A stretch of DNA of 64,000 bases from CAWBLP01 sp963721065 (GCA_963721065.1 CAVRHO010000007.1:124001-188000); one strand, 5' to 3'; counted from the first letter of the stretch, positions 1-9,065 are shown. Numbers and translations are program-made. Notes: a model not told the origin generated them from the sequence alone.

Positions 1-1042
1 CATAGCGGGAGGTCGGGCGTATCAGCCGGCCGGTCTGCTGCTGCTCCAGCGCGTGGGCGATCCAGCCGGGGCAGCGGGCGATGGCGAACACCGCGGTGAA
101 GCCGGCGCGCGGAATACCCACCGCGTCCAGCAGGATCGCGGCCATGATCTCCACATTGGCCGGCAGGCGGCGGCCCGGTTTCACCCGTTCCAGCACCGCG
201 GCGACCCGTTGCTCCAGGTGCGCGGCGAAGGCCAGGCGGGGCGCGGCCGGGCCCATGCGCTGCAGCGCCGCGCGCATCGCCTCGGCGCGCGGGTCGTTGC
301 CGCTGTACACGCGGTGGCCGAAGCCCATCAGGCGTTCGCCGGCGCGCAGCTTCGCCTCCAGCCAGGCGTCCAGGTCTTCGGCCGCGGCGGCGGCGGTCAG
401 CAGGTCCAGCGTCGGACCGGGCGCGGCGCCGTGCAGCACGCCGCTGAACGCGCACCAGGCGCCGGTCACCGCGGCGCTGAGACTGGCGCGGGTCGAGGCA
501 ATGGCGCGGGCGGTGAAGCTGGAGGTGCTCATGCCGCTGTCGGCCATTACCGTGAAGTAGGTGTCCAGCGCCTGCGCGGCCTCCGGCGTGGGCATGCGGT
601 CGTGCAGCATGCGCAGCACGTCGGTGGCGGTGGGTTGGGTCGGATCGGGGGCGACCGGCGACTGGCCCGAAGCCGCGCGCAGCAGGGCAGGGACACCGAC
701 CGCCAACATGGCGGCGATCGCGGCCGGCGGCGCGGAGTTGGGCAGGGTAGCCAGGCCGATGCGGACGGCTTCCTCCAGCGTGCGGCCGCTCGCCTGAGGC
801 AGCCAGCCGGGCAGGGCGGCGAACGCGGCCAGACGGGCCTGGCCGAACAGCGCCTGGATTGCGTCGCGCGTCAGGTTCTGGCCGACGAAGCCTTCCCACA
901 GCAGGCCGGCGGCGCCCTCGTGGCCGTACCGCGCGACCAGCTCGGGGATCGGGTGGCCGCGCAGCCATTGCATGCCTGTTGCGGGGTCGGCGTGGCTGAG
1001 CACGGTTTCCGCTGCGACGACGCCTTGGAGTCCTGGTTGCAT
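1..1042 (-). CDS. Citrate synthase family protein (C-terminal end cut by window edge)
   Basis: Citrate synthase-fold enzyme, expected to condense acetyl-CoA (or propionyl-CoA) with oxaloacetate in the cytoplasm. Reading leftward from the ATG at 1042 gives 347 residues that run off the window at the usual last lines of the family (GRLIRPTSRY). The catalytic-region motifs are visible: GVLHGAAPGP with His204 and GFGHRVY with His243. The third catalytic position, normally Asp in NVDFYSG, is Glu298 here (NVEIM); Glu also occurs, as far as I recall, in some CitA-like members. Only a few residues are missing at the edge. It could be a methylcitrate or auxiliary citrate synthase rather than the main TCA enzyme. 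Family assignment is firm, substrate is not. Confidence 0.88.
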   Translation of the reverse strand, partial: MQPGLQGVVAAETVLSHADPATGMQWLRGHPIPELVARYGHEGAAGLLWEGFVGQNLTRDAIQALFGQARLAAFAALPGWLPQASGRTLEEAVRIGLATLPNSAPPAAIAAMLAVGVPALLRAASGQSPVAPDPTQPTATDVLRMLHDRMPTPEAAQALDTYFTVMADSGMSTSSFTARAIASTRASLSAAVTGAWCAFSGVLHGAAPGPTLDLLTAAAAAEDLDAWLEAKLRAGERLMGFGHRVYSGNDPRAEAMRAALQRMGPAAPRLAFAAHLEQRVAAVLERVKPGRRLPANVEIMAAILLDAVGIPRAGFTAVFAIARCPGWIAHALEQQQTGRLIRPTSRY

Positions 1043-1209
1043 GCTGCGATCCGTTCCGTTTGCGGCCGCACAATGCGGTCGTCGCCGCTCGGCGTCCATG
1101 CTCGCGGGGCGTGGTGGCGGTGGTCGGCAGACGTTCGGTTGGTGTCTGAAGTGCGGTTGACGGTGAAGTATATGCGTTGAATGTGTGCGTTCCGACGCCG
1201 CTCTCCCGT

Positions 1210-1315
1210 GTCATGGCCGGGCCTGACCCGGCCATCTGCGCAAGTTCAGGCGTGTTCCCGTGCAGTCCGGCCCGATCGTTTCGGGGTGGATGGCCGGGTC
1301 AGGCCCGGCCATGAC
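1210..1315. repeat. REP-like palindromic intergenic element, copy 1
   Basis: About 105 bases bounded by inverted arms: GTCATGGCCGGGCCTGACC on the left and its complement ending GGCCATGAC on the right, with a variable centre. The same design recurs near 7.3, 20.5, 28.3, 35.6 and 61.6 kb, and half-copies occur elsewhere. Translating the arms gives the MAGSGPAMT / MAGPDPAIHP peptides, so ORFs predicted across it are artefacts. Confidence 0.85.
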
Positions 1316-1340
1316 GCCGTCTTTCGAGGCCGGCCCGGGT

Positions 1341-1450
1341 TCTTCAACACGTCCGTTCTTCCTCGACACGTCCGTTCTTCCTCGACACGTCCGTTCTTCC
1401 TCGACACGTCCGATCCTCTTCGACACGCCTGGCCTTCTTCGACACGTGTC
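1341..1450. repeat. 19-bp tandem repeat array
   Basis: About five and a half copies of a 19-base unit (CGACACGTCCGTTCTTCCT), the first and last ones degenerate. It lies just after the palindromic element at 1210-1315 in the otherwise gene-free stretch 1043-1616. I see no function for it; the ORFs crossing it are repeat translations. Confidence 0.85.
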
Positions 1451-1616
1451 GCTTTCGCGTGGCACGACGCGGTTACCGTCGCCCTTGTGGACGTGGTGGT
1501 CGTGGCCCTCATGACTGGGGAGGGGTGCCGGACCTGTTCAGCTATCCGGGAGCAAAATTGGCGGAGGTCCTGCCTCCTGCGTTGTGGAGCGACCGAACAG
1601 TGTAACGGACGCTATA

Positions 1617-1850
1617 ATGCGCTATCTCATGCCGCTATTGCTGTTGCTCGGCCTGACAGGGTGCGCCGCGATGACCGGACCGCACCATGTGAACGAGTAC
1701 AAATTCCCAAGCTATGCCTACGGTTACGGCACCGATCAGGTTCCCGGCTACGGGTATGTCTATGCCGTGCCCGGCACGTTCCCGGCACAGTCCTGTCCCG
1801 CCCCGCACGCTGCCGGCTCCTGCCAGCAGAACTGGGTTCCCGGCGACTGA
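1617..1850 (+). CDS. Small putative lipoprotein
   Basis: A 77-residue protein starting with a classic lipoprotein signal: MRYLMPLLLLLGLTGCAAM, with lipobox LTGC and Cys16 as the predicted lipidated residue. The mature part is rich in Tyr, Gly and Pro (repeated YGYG-like steps) with no recognised domain. A longer reading from 1584 is possible, but the signal peptide fixes the start at 1617. It would be exported and anchored to a membrane facing the periplasm. It stands alone and converges on the acyl-CoA dehydrogenase gene. Function is unknown. Confidence 0.7.
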   Translation: MRYLMPLLLLLGLTGCAAMTGPHHVNEYKFPSYAYGYGTDQVPGYGYVYAVPGTFPAQSCPAPHAAGSCQQNWVPGD

Positions 1851-1928
1851 TCCCTCACGACGCCGGCGAGGCACCACCACGCGCGCCAGAGGCACCACCT
1901 TGCGCGGCAATGGGACCGCGCACTCGGC

Positions 1929-2930
1929 CTACGCCGCGGCGAGTCGCGCCTGGCGCGCCTGGCGCGGCCCGCGGGCAACCGACAGCGTGGCGTCGATATC
2001 GCGCAGCACCTCCTCGATGGCGGGATCGTGCGGCGGCCCGTACTGCCGGACATGGGTACGCACGCGCTCCGCCATGTCGGTGGCCAGCACACGCAGGCCC
2101 ACCAGCGTGGCCGCCTTGCTGTCCAGCGCGCCGCTATCCAGTGCCGAAACCAGCGCCTCGGCGGCATCGCCGAACACCGCGGCCAGCGCCACCAGGGCGC
2201 CCAGCGACAGGGCCGCTTCGTCGGACCGTGGGGGCGAGAGCTGCTGCAGCAGAAAGCGGAAGGCGCCCAGCAGGCCGTAGGTGCCCACCGCATCTTCCAC
2301 GTCGCGGAACGGCAGCGCCATGCGCTCATAGGCCCGGCCTGGTTCGCCCAGCATCGCGTCGGCCGGCACACGCACGCCATCCAGCCGCAGCCCGCAATGG
2401 CGCGACGGGCGCAGCGCATGGAAACGCGGCATGTCCTTCAGCGACAGGCCCGGCGAGTCGTGCGGCACCAGGAAGGCGCTGTAGCGCTTGCGGTCACCCT
2501 CCATCGCGGTGATGGCGAGCACGACGAACACCGCGGCGGACGGGCCGTTGCTGACCCACGCCTTCTCGCCGGTGATGCGGTAGCCGTCGCCCTCGGGTTC
2601 GGCGCGCGTGGTCAGCCGCTTGGGATGCGCGCCGACATCCGGTTCCGAGATCGCCACCGAGGCGGCCTGCCCGAGCCAGTGCGCCCGCTGCGCCTCGGTG
2701 CCGAATCCGGCGATGAACCAGCGGTTCACCATCTGGCGCCCGGCCCAGATGCCGCTGACGCCAAGCAGGCCGGTACGCTCCGCCAGGGCCGCCTTGACGC
2801 GGGCGATCTCCAGGTAGCGGTCCCGCGGCTGCAGCAGCCCGGCCTCCGCCATCCCCTGCACCGGATCGCGCGCGGGATCGGTGCAGCGGGCGAGCCAGGC
2901 ATCCACCTCGGCGGCGATGTCGCGCGTCAT
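1929..2930 (-). CDS. Acyl-CoA dehydrogenase family protein
   Basis: FAD-dependent acyl-CoA dehydrogenase-type protein of 333 residues, somewhat shorter than the usual 380 or so. The middle region shows the family's substrate/FAD-binding segment (VAISEPDVGAHPKRLTTRAE, then GYRITGEKAWVSNGPSAAVF). The C-terminal helical domain is present but short, and I cannot place the catalytic Glu with certainty. The start codon overlaps the stop of the upstream reductase gene as ATGA, so the two are translationally coupled. The context suggests oxidation or metabolism of a short-chain or branched acyl-CoA. The substrate cannot be read from sequence. Confidence 0.85.
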   Translation of the reverse strand: MTRDIAAEVDAWLARCTDPARDPVQGMAEAGLLQPRDRYLEIARVKAALAERTGLLGVSGIWAGRQMVNRWFIAGFGTEAQRAHWLGQAASVAISEPDVGAHPKRLTTRAEPEGDGYRITGEKAWVSNGPSAAVFVVLAITAMEGDRKRYSAFLVPHDSPGLSLKDMPRFHALRPSRHCGLRLDGVRVPADAMLGEPGRAYERMALPFRDVEDAVGTYGLLGAFRFLLQQLSPPRSDEAALSLGALVALAAVFGDAAEALVSALDSGALDSKAATLVGLRVLATDMAERVRTHVRQYGPPHDPAIEEVLRDIDATLSVARGPRQARQARLAAA

Positions 2931-3718
2931 GGCCGACTTCCTTCACTCTCACATGGCCAGGCGCGGGGCACCGGCTCGGCGCAGTACACCCGGCTCAGGT
3001 ACATATGCTGTCCGCCGTTGATCGACAGCGTGGAGCCGGTGATGAAATCCGCATCGTCGGCGGTGAGGAAGGCCACGCCGCGGGCGATGTCGGTGGCATG
3101 GCCGAGCCGGCCCATGGGGACGCGGGCGATGATCTTCTGCAGCACGTCGGGCGGCACGGCACGCACCATGTCCGTATCGACATAGCCGGGCGCGATGGCG
3201 TTCACGGTGATGCCGTAGCGGGCGCCTTCCTGCGCCAGGGCCTTGGTGAAGCCGTGGATGCCGGATTTCGCCGCGGCGTAGTTCACCTGGCCGTACTGGC
3301 CGGCCTGGCCGTTGATGCTGCCGACATTGACCACGCGGCCGAACTTCGCCGCGCGCATCGCGTCGAAGGTCAGCTTGCACATGTTGTAGCAGGAGCCGAG
3401 GTTCGTATCGATCACCGCATCCCACATGTCGCGGGTCATGCGGCCGAGCGTGGCATCGCGGGTGATCCCCGCGTTGTTCACCAGAATTTCAATCGGCCCG
3501 ATTTCCGCGGAGATCTGCTGCACCGCCTCCTGGCATTGTTCGAAGTTGCCGACGTCGAACTTCCACACGCGAATGCCGGTCTCCTCGGAGAAGCGGCGCG
3601 CTGCGTCGTCGTTGCCCGCATAGTTGGCGACGACCGTGCGTCCCTGCGCCAGCAGGGCGGTGCTGATCGCGGCGCCGATACCCCGCGTGCCACCGGTGAC
3701 CAATGCGACGCGTGCCAT
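2927..3718 (-). CDS. phaB: Acetoacetyl-CoA reductase (PhaB/FabG-type SDR)
   Basis: Short-chain dehydrogenase of 263 residues. It carries the NADP-binding TGGTRGIG motif at residues 8-15, the NNAG motif, the catalytic Ser in NVGSINGQ and the YAAAK active-site pair. The segments GQAGQYGQVNYAAAKSG and STLSINGGQHM are those of PhaB enzymes, which reduce acetoacetyl-CoA to 3-hydroxybutyryl-CoA for polyhydroxyalkanoate synthesis. The protein runs about 20 residues past the usual end at GGQHMY, into an overlap with the acyl-CoA dehydrogenase gene. No PHA synthase is nearby, so a role in another 3-oxoacyl-CoA pathway is possible. Confidence 0.82.
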   Translation of the reverse strand: MARVALVTGGTRGIGAAISTALLAQGRTVVANYAGNDDAARRFSEETGIRVWKFDVGNFEQCQEAVQQISAEIGPIEILVNNAGITRDATLGRMTRDMWDAVIDTNLGSCYNMCKLTFDAMRAAKFGRVVNVGSINGQAGQYGQVNYAAAKSGIHGFTKALAQEGARYGITVNAIAPGYVDTDMVRAVPPDVLQKIIARVPMGRLGHATDIARGVAFLTADDADFITGSTLSINGGQHMYLSRVYCAEPVPRAWPCESEGSRP

Positions 3719-3982
3719 GGGTATGCCTCCTGTTCTGGTATGCCTCGATCAGGCGTGAGTTTAGCACGCTCCCACCGGAAGCACAGACCACATCAGCGGC
3801 CAGCCGGTATCATTCCGGCTACGTGGCATGCGGTCTGAATACCTGCCGGTATTGGATTTGCGCGCCGGGTATCGACCTGCAACACCGCGTTGCCCGCGAA
3901 GCGTCGGGCGCGTGACCGCGGCGTCGAACCGGGCGCAGCGAACCACTATGTTGCAGGCGGAATTGCCGCAGGAGGATTTTGC

Positions 3983-4822
3983 ATGACGGCCGAACCGGCG
4001 CCTTCCGGATGGTTTGCGCGCCTGATGCCGTGGCGCCGGCCGCGGATCAACGTCATTGAACTGCATGGGCTGATCGCGTCGCGTCAGAACGCGGTCAACG
4101 CCTCCACGATGGCGCCGCTGATCGACCGGGCCCTGCGCACCGCGCGCGGCCGGCCGGTGATCCTGGATATCGAAAGCCCGGGTGGGTCACCGGTGCAGTC
4201 CGACCTGATCGCCACGCTGATCCGCCGGCGGGCGGAGAAGCACAAGGTGAAGGTGCTGGCGGTGATCCGCGAGGTGGGCGCGTCCGGCGGTTATTGGCTG
4301 GCCTGCGCGGCGGATGAAATCCATGCCAATCCGATGAGCATCGTCGGCTCGATCGGCGTGCGCGGCGGCGGGTTCGGCGTGCCGGAGTTGCTGGCGCGGC
4401 TGGGCATCGAGCACCGGCTGTACACCGCCGGCGCCAACAAGGCGCGCTTCGACCCGTTCAGCCCGGAGCGGCCGGAGGATGTCGCCTTCGCGCGGGACAT
4501 GCTGGACACGCTGCACGACCGCTTCAAGGACTGGGTCCGCGCCCGGCGCGGCGACCGGCTGAAGGGCGACGAGGCGGCGCTGTTCGACGGCAGTTTCATG
4601 CTGGGCGAGCGTGCGCTGTCGCTGGGGCTGATCGACGGGCTGACCGATGTCGATGCGCTGGTGCGCACGCTTGCCGGCGACCGCGCGGTGGCACGCCGTT
4701 TCGCACCGCGTCGCCGCGGGTTGCTGCGCCGGCTGCCGCGGCTGGGCGTGGACGTGATCCTGGACGCGCTGGAGGACAGGGCCTGGCGCGCCCGGCTGCC
4801 CGGGGCGCGCCTGGTGCCGTGA
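3983..4822 (+). CDS. S49 family serine peptidase (SppA/SohB-like)
   Basis: Signal-peptide-peptidase-type serine protease of 279 residues. The catalytic Ser101 sits in GASGGYW and the general base is Lys153 in GANKARFDPF, spaced as in single-domain SppA/SohB members. ESPGGSP near residue 64 is the conserved glycine-rich loop. The start chosen is the ATG at 3983, which has an AGGAGG sequence about 8 bases upstream; an in-frame ATG at 3890 lacks one. The N-terminus has no clear hydrophobic anchor, so the protein may be cytoplasmic or peripheral. It is expected to degrade residual signal peptides or small membrane protein fragments. It converges on the CBS-domain gene. Confidence 0.85.
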   Translation: MTAEPAPSGWFARLMPWRRPRINVIELHGLIASRQNAVNASTMAPLIDRALRTARGRPVILDIESPGGSPVQSDLIATLIRRRAEKHKVKVLAVIREVGASGGYWLACAADEIHANPMSIVGSIGVRGGGFGVPELLARLGIEHRLYTAGANKARFDPFSPERPEDVAFARDMLDTLHDRFKDWVRARRGDRLKGDEAALFDGSFMLGERALSLGLIDGLTDVDALVRTLAGDRAVARRFAPRRRGLLRRLPRLGVDVILDALEDRAWRARLPGARLVP

Positions 4823-4872
4823 CGGAACCGCGAGGACGGTGCGACCTCCGGCTGTTGCTGCCGCGCGGGCGA

Positions 4873-5577
4873 TCAGAAGGCCGGCAGCAGCGGCGCCGGT
4901 ACGATGTGTTCCTCCACGCTCCGCACGCCCGGAACGTTTTCCGCCGCGACGCGTGCGGCCTCGCGCTGGTCCGTGCTGACGTCCGACGAAAACCACAGAT
5001 GCACCACCCCGCCATTCACCAGGATGTCCTGCGGCCAAAGCCGGTTTGCCCAGTCCTGCCGGCGCAGTTCGGCGAGCAGGTTGGCACGGATGGTCCGGTC
5101 ATCGTCACTGACCGCCGGCGCCGGCGGGTTGGCGGCCGTGCCCAGCGCCCGCACCAGGTTGCTGCGGCTGATGATGCCGACGAGCCTGCCGTCCCGCACC
5201 ACCGGCACGCGCTTGATCCGCCGTGTCTCCAGCAGGGTCGCAATTTCTGCCAGGCCGGTTTCCTCGGTGACCGAGGCGACGTCGCGGGTCATGATGTCGC
5301 CGACGGTGCGACCGTGCGCCTTTATGTAGTCGCGTGCGGTGTCCGACGCGAAGTGGCTGAGCCACCACGAGGTGCGGCGGGGTTGTTGCCGCTGCGTGCC
5401 GATCTCGCTGCGGTGCAGCAGGTCGCCCTCGCTGACGATGCCCACCAGCTTTCCGTTGGCATCGACCACCGGGGCGCCGCTGATGCCCCGGTCGGACAGC
5501 AGCTTCGCCAGGTCCTGCACCAGGGTCTCCGGACCGACGGTGATTACCGTGTGCGTCATCACATCCGTCGCGCGCAT
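4873..5577 (-). CDS. CBS-domain protein with C-terminal BON domain
   Basis: A 234-residue protein with two CBS motifs (residues about 7-60 and 95-150; each with the typical VMTHTVITV or IMTRDVASV start and LVGIVSEGDLL or LVGIISRSNLV end) followed by a BON domain (about 160-225, ending VPGVRSVEEHIVP). CBS pairs bind adenosyl ligands and act as energy sensors; BON domains bind membranes or lipids. This architecture is common in proteobacteria, and its targets are generally unknown. The gene is monocistronic by its surroundings. The family call is firm. Confidence 0.9.
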   Translation of the reverse strand: MRATDVMTHTVITVGPETLVQDLAKLLSDRGISGAPVVDANGKLVGIVSEGDLLHRSEIGTQRQQPRRTSWWLSHFASDTARDYIKAHGRTVGDIMTRDVASVTEETGLAEIATLLETRRIKRVPVVRDGRLVGIISRSNLVRALGTAANPPAPAVSDDDRTIRANLLAELRRQDWANRLWPQDILVNGGVVHLWFSSDVSTDQREAARVAAENVPGVRSVEEHIVPAPLLPAF

Positions 5578-5890
5578 CGCGTTCCCCCTCGAGAGATGTT
5601 GGCTGACATCCCGGCAAGGGCGGCACGACGATCCCGGCCGCCGTCACGACGTCGCTGGGAAATCACGCGGCAGATTACGACCTTGCTGGTCCGGCGACAA
5701 CGCTTCTTACGCAGTCCGACCCGGACGATTACTCAGGCCGCTATTACCCGACCGTGAGGGACGACTTGCGGTGGCGGGAGATGTGGGCCGTGAGGCGTGA
5801 GCTGACGGCTGGGGCACCGGGATCGCTGGGCTGGCACCGGGGCTTTGGAACCGCGCGCCGGGGGTCGGCGCGGGGACGTGGTTCAGGCGC
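5578..5890. other. Intergenic region without a recognised gene
   Basis: About 310 bases upstream of the leftward CBS-BON gene and downstream of the leftward MFS gene. I see only GC-rich shadow frames, no palindromic element and no convincing terminator. It presumably carries the CBS-BON promoter. Confidence 0.5.
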
Positions 5891-7015
5891 TCACCGGCCA
5901 GCTTCCGCCTCGGCCGGAAGGCGCAGCGGCAGCAGCAGCAGCGCGGCAAGCAGTGCCAGGCCGCCGGCGAGCAGCAGCACGTCCAGCGCCGGCAGCGTGC
6001 CGACCAGGGGCGCGGCGAGGGTTGGCGCGGTGGCCTGCGCCAGCAAGACCGGCACGGCAAGCCAGCCCAGCAGCGTCGCGTAGCCGGCCGGGCCGAAGAA
6101 CGCCAAAGGCAGCGTGCCGCGGTTGATCGTCAGGATGCCGTTGCTCATGCCATAGAGCACCGCGAAGCCGCCGGCCGCGAGCGGCCCGCCCAGCAGCAGC
6201 GCCACCGCACCGAGCGGGAAGAGCAGGGCGCCAAGCCGGGCTCGCCGCAGGATGCCGATGCGCCGGCCGACCGACCATTCCAGGATGCGGCCGGCGACCT
6301 GGCCGGGGCCGATCATCGCCGCGACGAACACCGCCTCGCCCAGTGTCAGGCCGACCCCCTGCAGCAGCGGCAGCACATGCGCCGCGATCGCCGAGGTGAT
6401 GAACCAGCGAAGCGTGAAGAACCCCGCCAGGCAGACCACCGTCAAGCGCCGGGTCTGGCGCACCGTGCCGGTCGCGGGCTGCGCCGCGGGTTGCTGCGCC
6501 GGGGCGCCGCCGGGCACCGCCAGCCACACCATCGGCAGGTTCACCGCAAGCTGCAGGGCGGCGTAGAACAGCAGCAGCCCGCGCCAGCCCAGCGGGCCGA
6601 TCAGCCCGGCGCCCAGCGGCCAGAACACCGAACTCGCGAAGCCGGCGATCATGGTGATACCGGTGATGACCGGGCCGGCCTCCTGTCCCAGCAGCGTGCC
6701 GACGGTGGCGAACGCGGCGTCATACAGCCCCATCGCCATGCCCACGCCCAGCACCGTCCATGCCGCGTACCAGGCGACCGGGCCCGGCGCGGCGGCGAGC
6801 AGCGCCAGGCCCCCGGCCAGCACCACGACGCTCAGGCTGAGCGTGCCGCGCCCGCCATGGGCGTCGATCCAGCGGCCGACCCGGGGGGCGCAGCCGCCGG
6901 CGACGAGCAGCGCCCAGGAGAAGGCGCCGAGCACCAGGACCGGTGGTTCGCCCAGGCTGTGGGCGACGGTGTCGGCGATGACCGCGGGCAGGTAGAACGT
7001 CATGCCCCAGGACAT
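5891..7015 (-). CDS. MFS transporter
   Basis: Major facilitator superfamily carrier of 374 residues with about eleven hydrophobic segments and the usual long central loop (around residues 170-190). It begins MSWGMTFYLPAVIAD, which in related carriers is the end of the first helix and is normally preceded by some 10-15 residues. Upstream the frame stays open for 17 codons (…VLGLNQT before the Met) but offers no ATG, GTG or TTG. The N-terminus is therefore either genuinely short, started at a rare codon, or hidden by a small frameshift. The substrate is unknown. Confidence 0.8.
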   Translation of the reverse strand: MSWGMTFYLPAVIADTVAHSLGEPPVLVLGAFSWALLVAGGCAPRVGRWIDAHGGRGTLSLSVVVLAGGLALLAAAPGPVAWYAAWTVLGVGMAMGLYDAAFATVGTLLGQEAGPVITGITMIAGFASSVFWPLGAGLIGPLGWRGLLLFYAALQLAVNLPMVWLAVPGGAPAQQPAAQPATGTVRQTRRLTVVCLAGFFTLRWFITSAIAAHVLPLLQGVGLTLGEAVFVAAMIGPGQVAGRILEWSVGRRIGILRRARLGALLFPLGAVALLLGGPLAAGGFAVLYGMSNGILTINRGTLPLAFFGPAGYATLLGWLAVPVLLAQATAPTLAAPLVGTLPALDVLLLAGGLALLAALLLLPLRLPAEAEAGR

Positions 7016-7193
7016 TGTCTGATTGAGCCCGAGTACCGACGGCGAGGCGGCGGGAGGGATGCATCAGCAGCGTCCCGCCGGTGCTGCGCCGCTGTCCTCA
7101 TCGTCGTGACCGTTGGCGGCACGGGTCCCATCGTGGTGGCCGGCGCGGGCACGGTTCCGGCCCTCAGGACCAGCGATGGTGCTGCCCCTACGG

Positions 7194-7313
7194 TCGTGAC
7201 CGGCGAGCGGCACTGCCTCTGCCGTCGTGACCAGTGAAGGCACTGCCTCTACCGTCGTGACCGGCGAGGGCACTGCCTCTACCGTCGTGACTGGCGAGGG
7301 CACGGACCCAGTC
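7194..7313. repeat. 30-bp tandem repeat array
   Basis: Four consecutive units of about 30 bases (core GTCGTGACCGGCGAGGGCAC followed by TGCCTCTACC). The unit resembles the left arm of the palindromic element that directly follows at 7314, as if the array had grown from part of that element. It is in the gene-free stretch 7016-7681 between the MFS and LysR genes. Confidence 0.8.
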
Positions 7314-7427
7314 GTCATGGCCGGCGAAGGCCGGCCATCCACGACTTTCTCCCCGACTCCCCCGGCTGCGTCCAAGGTGCCCTGGGCATGGCGAAGGCGT
7401 GGATGGCCGGCCTTCGCCGGCCATGAC
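7314..7427. repeat. REP-like palindromic element, second subtype
   Basis: Inverted arms GTCATGGCCGGCGAAGGCC and its complement ending GGCCATGAC enclose a variable centre. The arms differ from the 1.2-kb copy (GGCGAAGGCC instead of GGGCCTGACC), so at least two subtypes coexist. Half-copies of this subtype occur at 12540-12568, 20666-20702, 38148-38177 and 58424-58455. Confidence 0.8.
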
Positions 7428-7666
7428 GATGGGGAACGTGCCCTCGCCCATTTGGAACACCGGTGTGTCGTCCTCGCGGCTCGACCGGATCGTTACGGAT
7501 GCGCGGGCGTGCACTGTCTCTCCCCTGATGCTGCCGGACTGCCCCCTGACGCTGCCCGACTGCGGCTTGACGGTGGGAGCGTAACCCCCGCGACCGCCCG
7601 TTTCCCGTCGCAGCATGCGGCTTGACCCGGCGTGAACGAAGGAAAATCTTTGCATGCACCGTATCA

Positions 7667-7685
7667 GCATAGGTTTTCCTTATGC
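7667..7685. promoter_or_regulatory. Inverted repeat over the LysR start codon
   Basis: GCATA-N9-TATGC overlaps the ATG of the LysR gene. A second pair, GGAAAA at 7641 and TTTTCC at 7674, brackets the same stretch. Such a site could serve autoregulation, but it may be chance. No good ribosome-binding site precedes the start. Confidence 0.3.
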
Positions 7686-8569
7686 AGCCCCCCACTCTGC
7701 GCCAGTTGCGGACCTTTCTCGCAGTCGTCGAGACAGGCACCGTCTCGGCGGCCGCGCAGGCGCTGCACCTGACCCAGCCCGCCGCCAGCCAGCAACTGCG
7801 TGAACTGGAGCGTGCCCTCGGCGTGCGCCTGCTGGACCGTGCCGGCGGTCGCATGCTGCCGACACCGGCCGGGACGGCCCTGGTGGAACCGACGCGACGC
7901 ATCCAGGGCGCGATCGCGGACATCTTCGCCGCCGTCGGGGCGCACCAGGCCGGCACCGTCGGTCGCGTGCGCCTGGGCACCGGAGCGACCGCGTGCATCT
8001 ACCTGCTGCCGCCCGTGCTCGCCGCGGCGAAACAGCGTATGCCCGGCCTGGACATCAGCATCGCCACCGGCAACAGCAGCGAGATCGCCAACCGGATCGC
8101 GAGCGGTGAACTCGATGTCGGCCTCGTCACGCTGCCGCTGCAATCGAACCGTGCGCTGGCGACCACACGGCTTCTGACCGATCCGCTGGTCGCGGTCATG
8201 CCGCCGTCCGATGCACCGGACGGTGACACGATCGGGGCCGCGCGACTGGCGGCGCTGCCGCTGATCCTCTACGAGCCGGGCGGCAGCACGCGCGCGATCA
8301 TCGACGCCTGGTTTCGCCGCGCCGGCCCGCTGCCGCAGCCGGTGATGCAGCTCGACAGCATCGAGGCGATCAAGATCCTGGTTGCGGGCGGGCTGGGCGC
8401 GTCGGTCCTGCCGCACCTTGCGCTCGGCGTGCCGCTGCACGGTGCCGCCGTCCGGCGCCTGCGTCCCGCCTTGTCGCGCCAGCTCGGCATCGTGCTGCGG
8501 CGGGAGAAGGTGCTCGATCCCGGTTTGCGGGTGGTGCTGGATGCGCTGCACGGCGCAGCCTCGGGCTGA
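7682..8569 (+). CDS. LysR family transcriptional regulator
   Basis: A 295-residue LTTR with the winged-helix domain at residues 1-60 (LRQLRTFLAVVETGTVSAAA, then TQPAASQQLRELE) and a periplasmic-binding-protein-like effector domain afterwards. Length and layout are normal. The start is fixed by the helix-turn-helix, although the Shine-Dalgarno is weak. It points toward the ABC transporter genes but is separated from them by about 500 bases. LTTRs usually control a divergent gene, and here the divergent neighbour across the repeats is the MFS carrier gene, a plausible target. The effector is unknown. Confidence 0.92.
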   Translation: MQPPTLRQLRTFLAVVETGTVSAAAQALHLTQPAASQQLRELERALGVRLLDRAGGRMLPTPAGTALVEPTRRIQGAIADIFAAVGAHQAGTVGRVRLGTGATACIYLLPPVLAAAKQRMPGLDISIATGNSSEIANRIASGELDVGLVTLPLQSNRALATTRLLTDPLVAVMPPSDAPDGDTIGAARLAALPLILYEPGGSTRAIIDAWFRRAGPLPQPVMQLDSIEAIKILVAGGLGASVLPHLALGVPLHGAAVRRLRPALSRQLGIVLRREKVLDPGLRVVLDALHGAASG

Positions 8570-9065
8570 GCGCGCGACGGCCACCGGCCTGCGCGCGTCC
8601 GTTGTTGTTGCGCAATGTCGGTGCGCGGCGCCGTGGCGCCCGTCGGACGATGCCGCACCGAGGTCCTGCGGCGTTGACGGGCGGCCTCGGCTGTCACGCA
8701 TCGTGTGGTGCCGATTAACCCGCGGTGCCGTTGGTCCCGATATCAAAACGGTATGCCCTGGCCAGAACAATGCGAAATGGTAAAATTGATGTAAAGTAAT
8801 ACGTCATGTGTTCTTCAGTCGGTGTCGCAGGGTTGTGCGCAACCTAACGGAATGTTAAGCCGAACCGCAGTTGCTAGGGGGCCCCCACCAGGGCAACATT
8901 GCTGTCATTGCTTCAGGCGTCCAAGATATCGTACCGGACCGGCAGAACCGGAGCCGCGGCCCGCGTTTGTGCAGGTGCGTAGGTGGAACGTGATTCTTCC
9001 GTTAGTACAACGATAGCCTCGGACGTGCGAGGCAACCTGTCGTAACGGGAGGAGGCACGAACTCG
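8570..9065. other. Long leader/promoter region upstream of ABC importer
   Basis: Nearly 500 bases without a convincing gene. The part after 8750 is noticeably less GC-rich than its surroundings, which fits a promoter and 5' leader for the binding-protein gene. A GGGAGGAGG-like ribosome-binding site ends it at about 9050. I could not identify a specific operator. Confidence 0.5.

Noticed and set aside
1246..1512. Small ORFs with MAGSGPAMT or VEEERTCRG repeats
   Set aside because: They are translations of the palindromic element and the 19-bp array.
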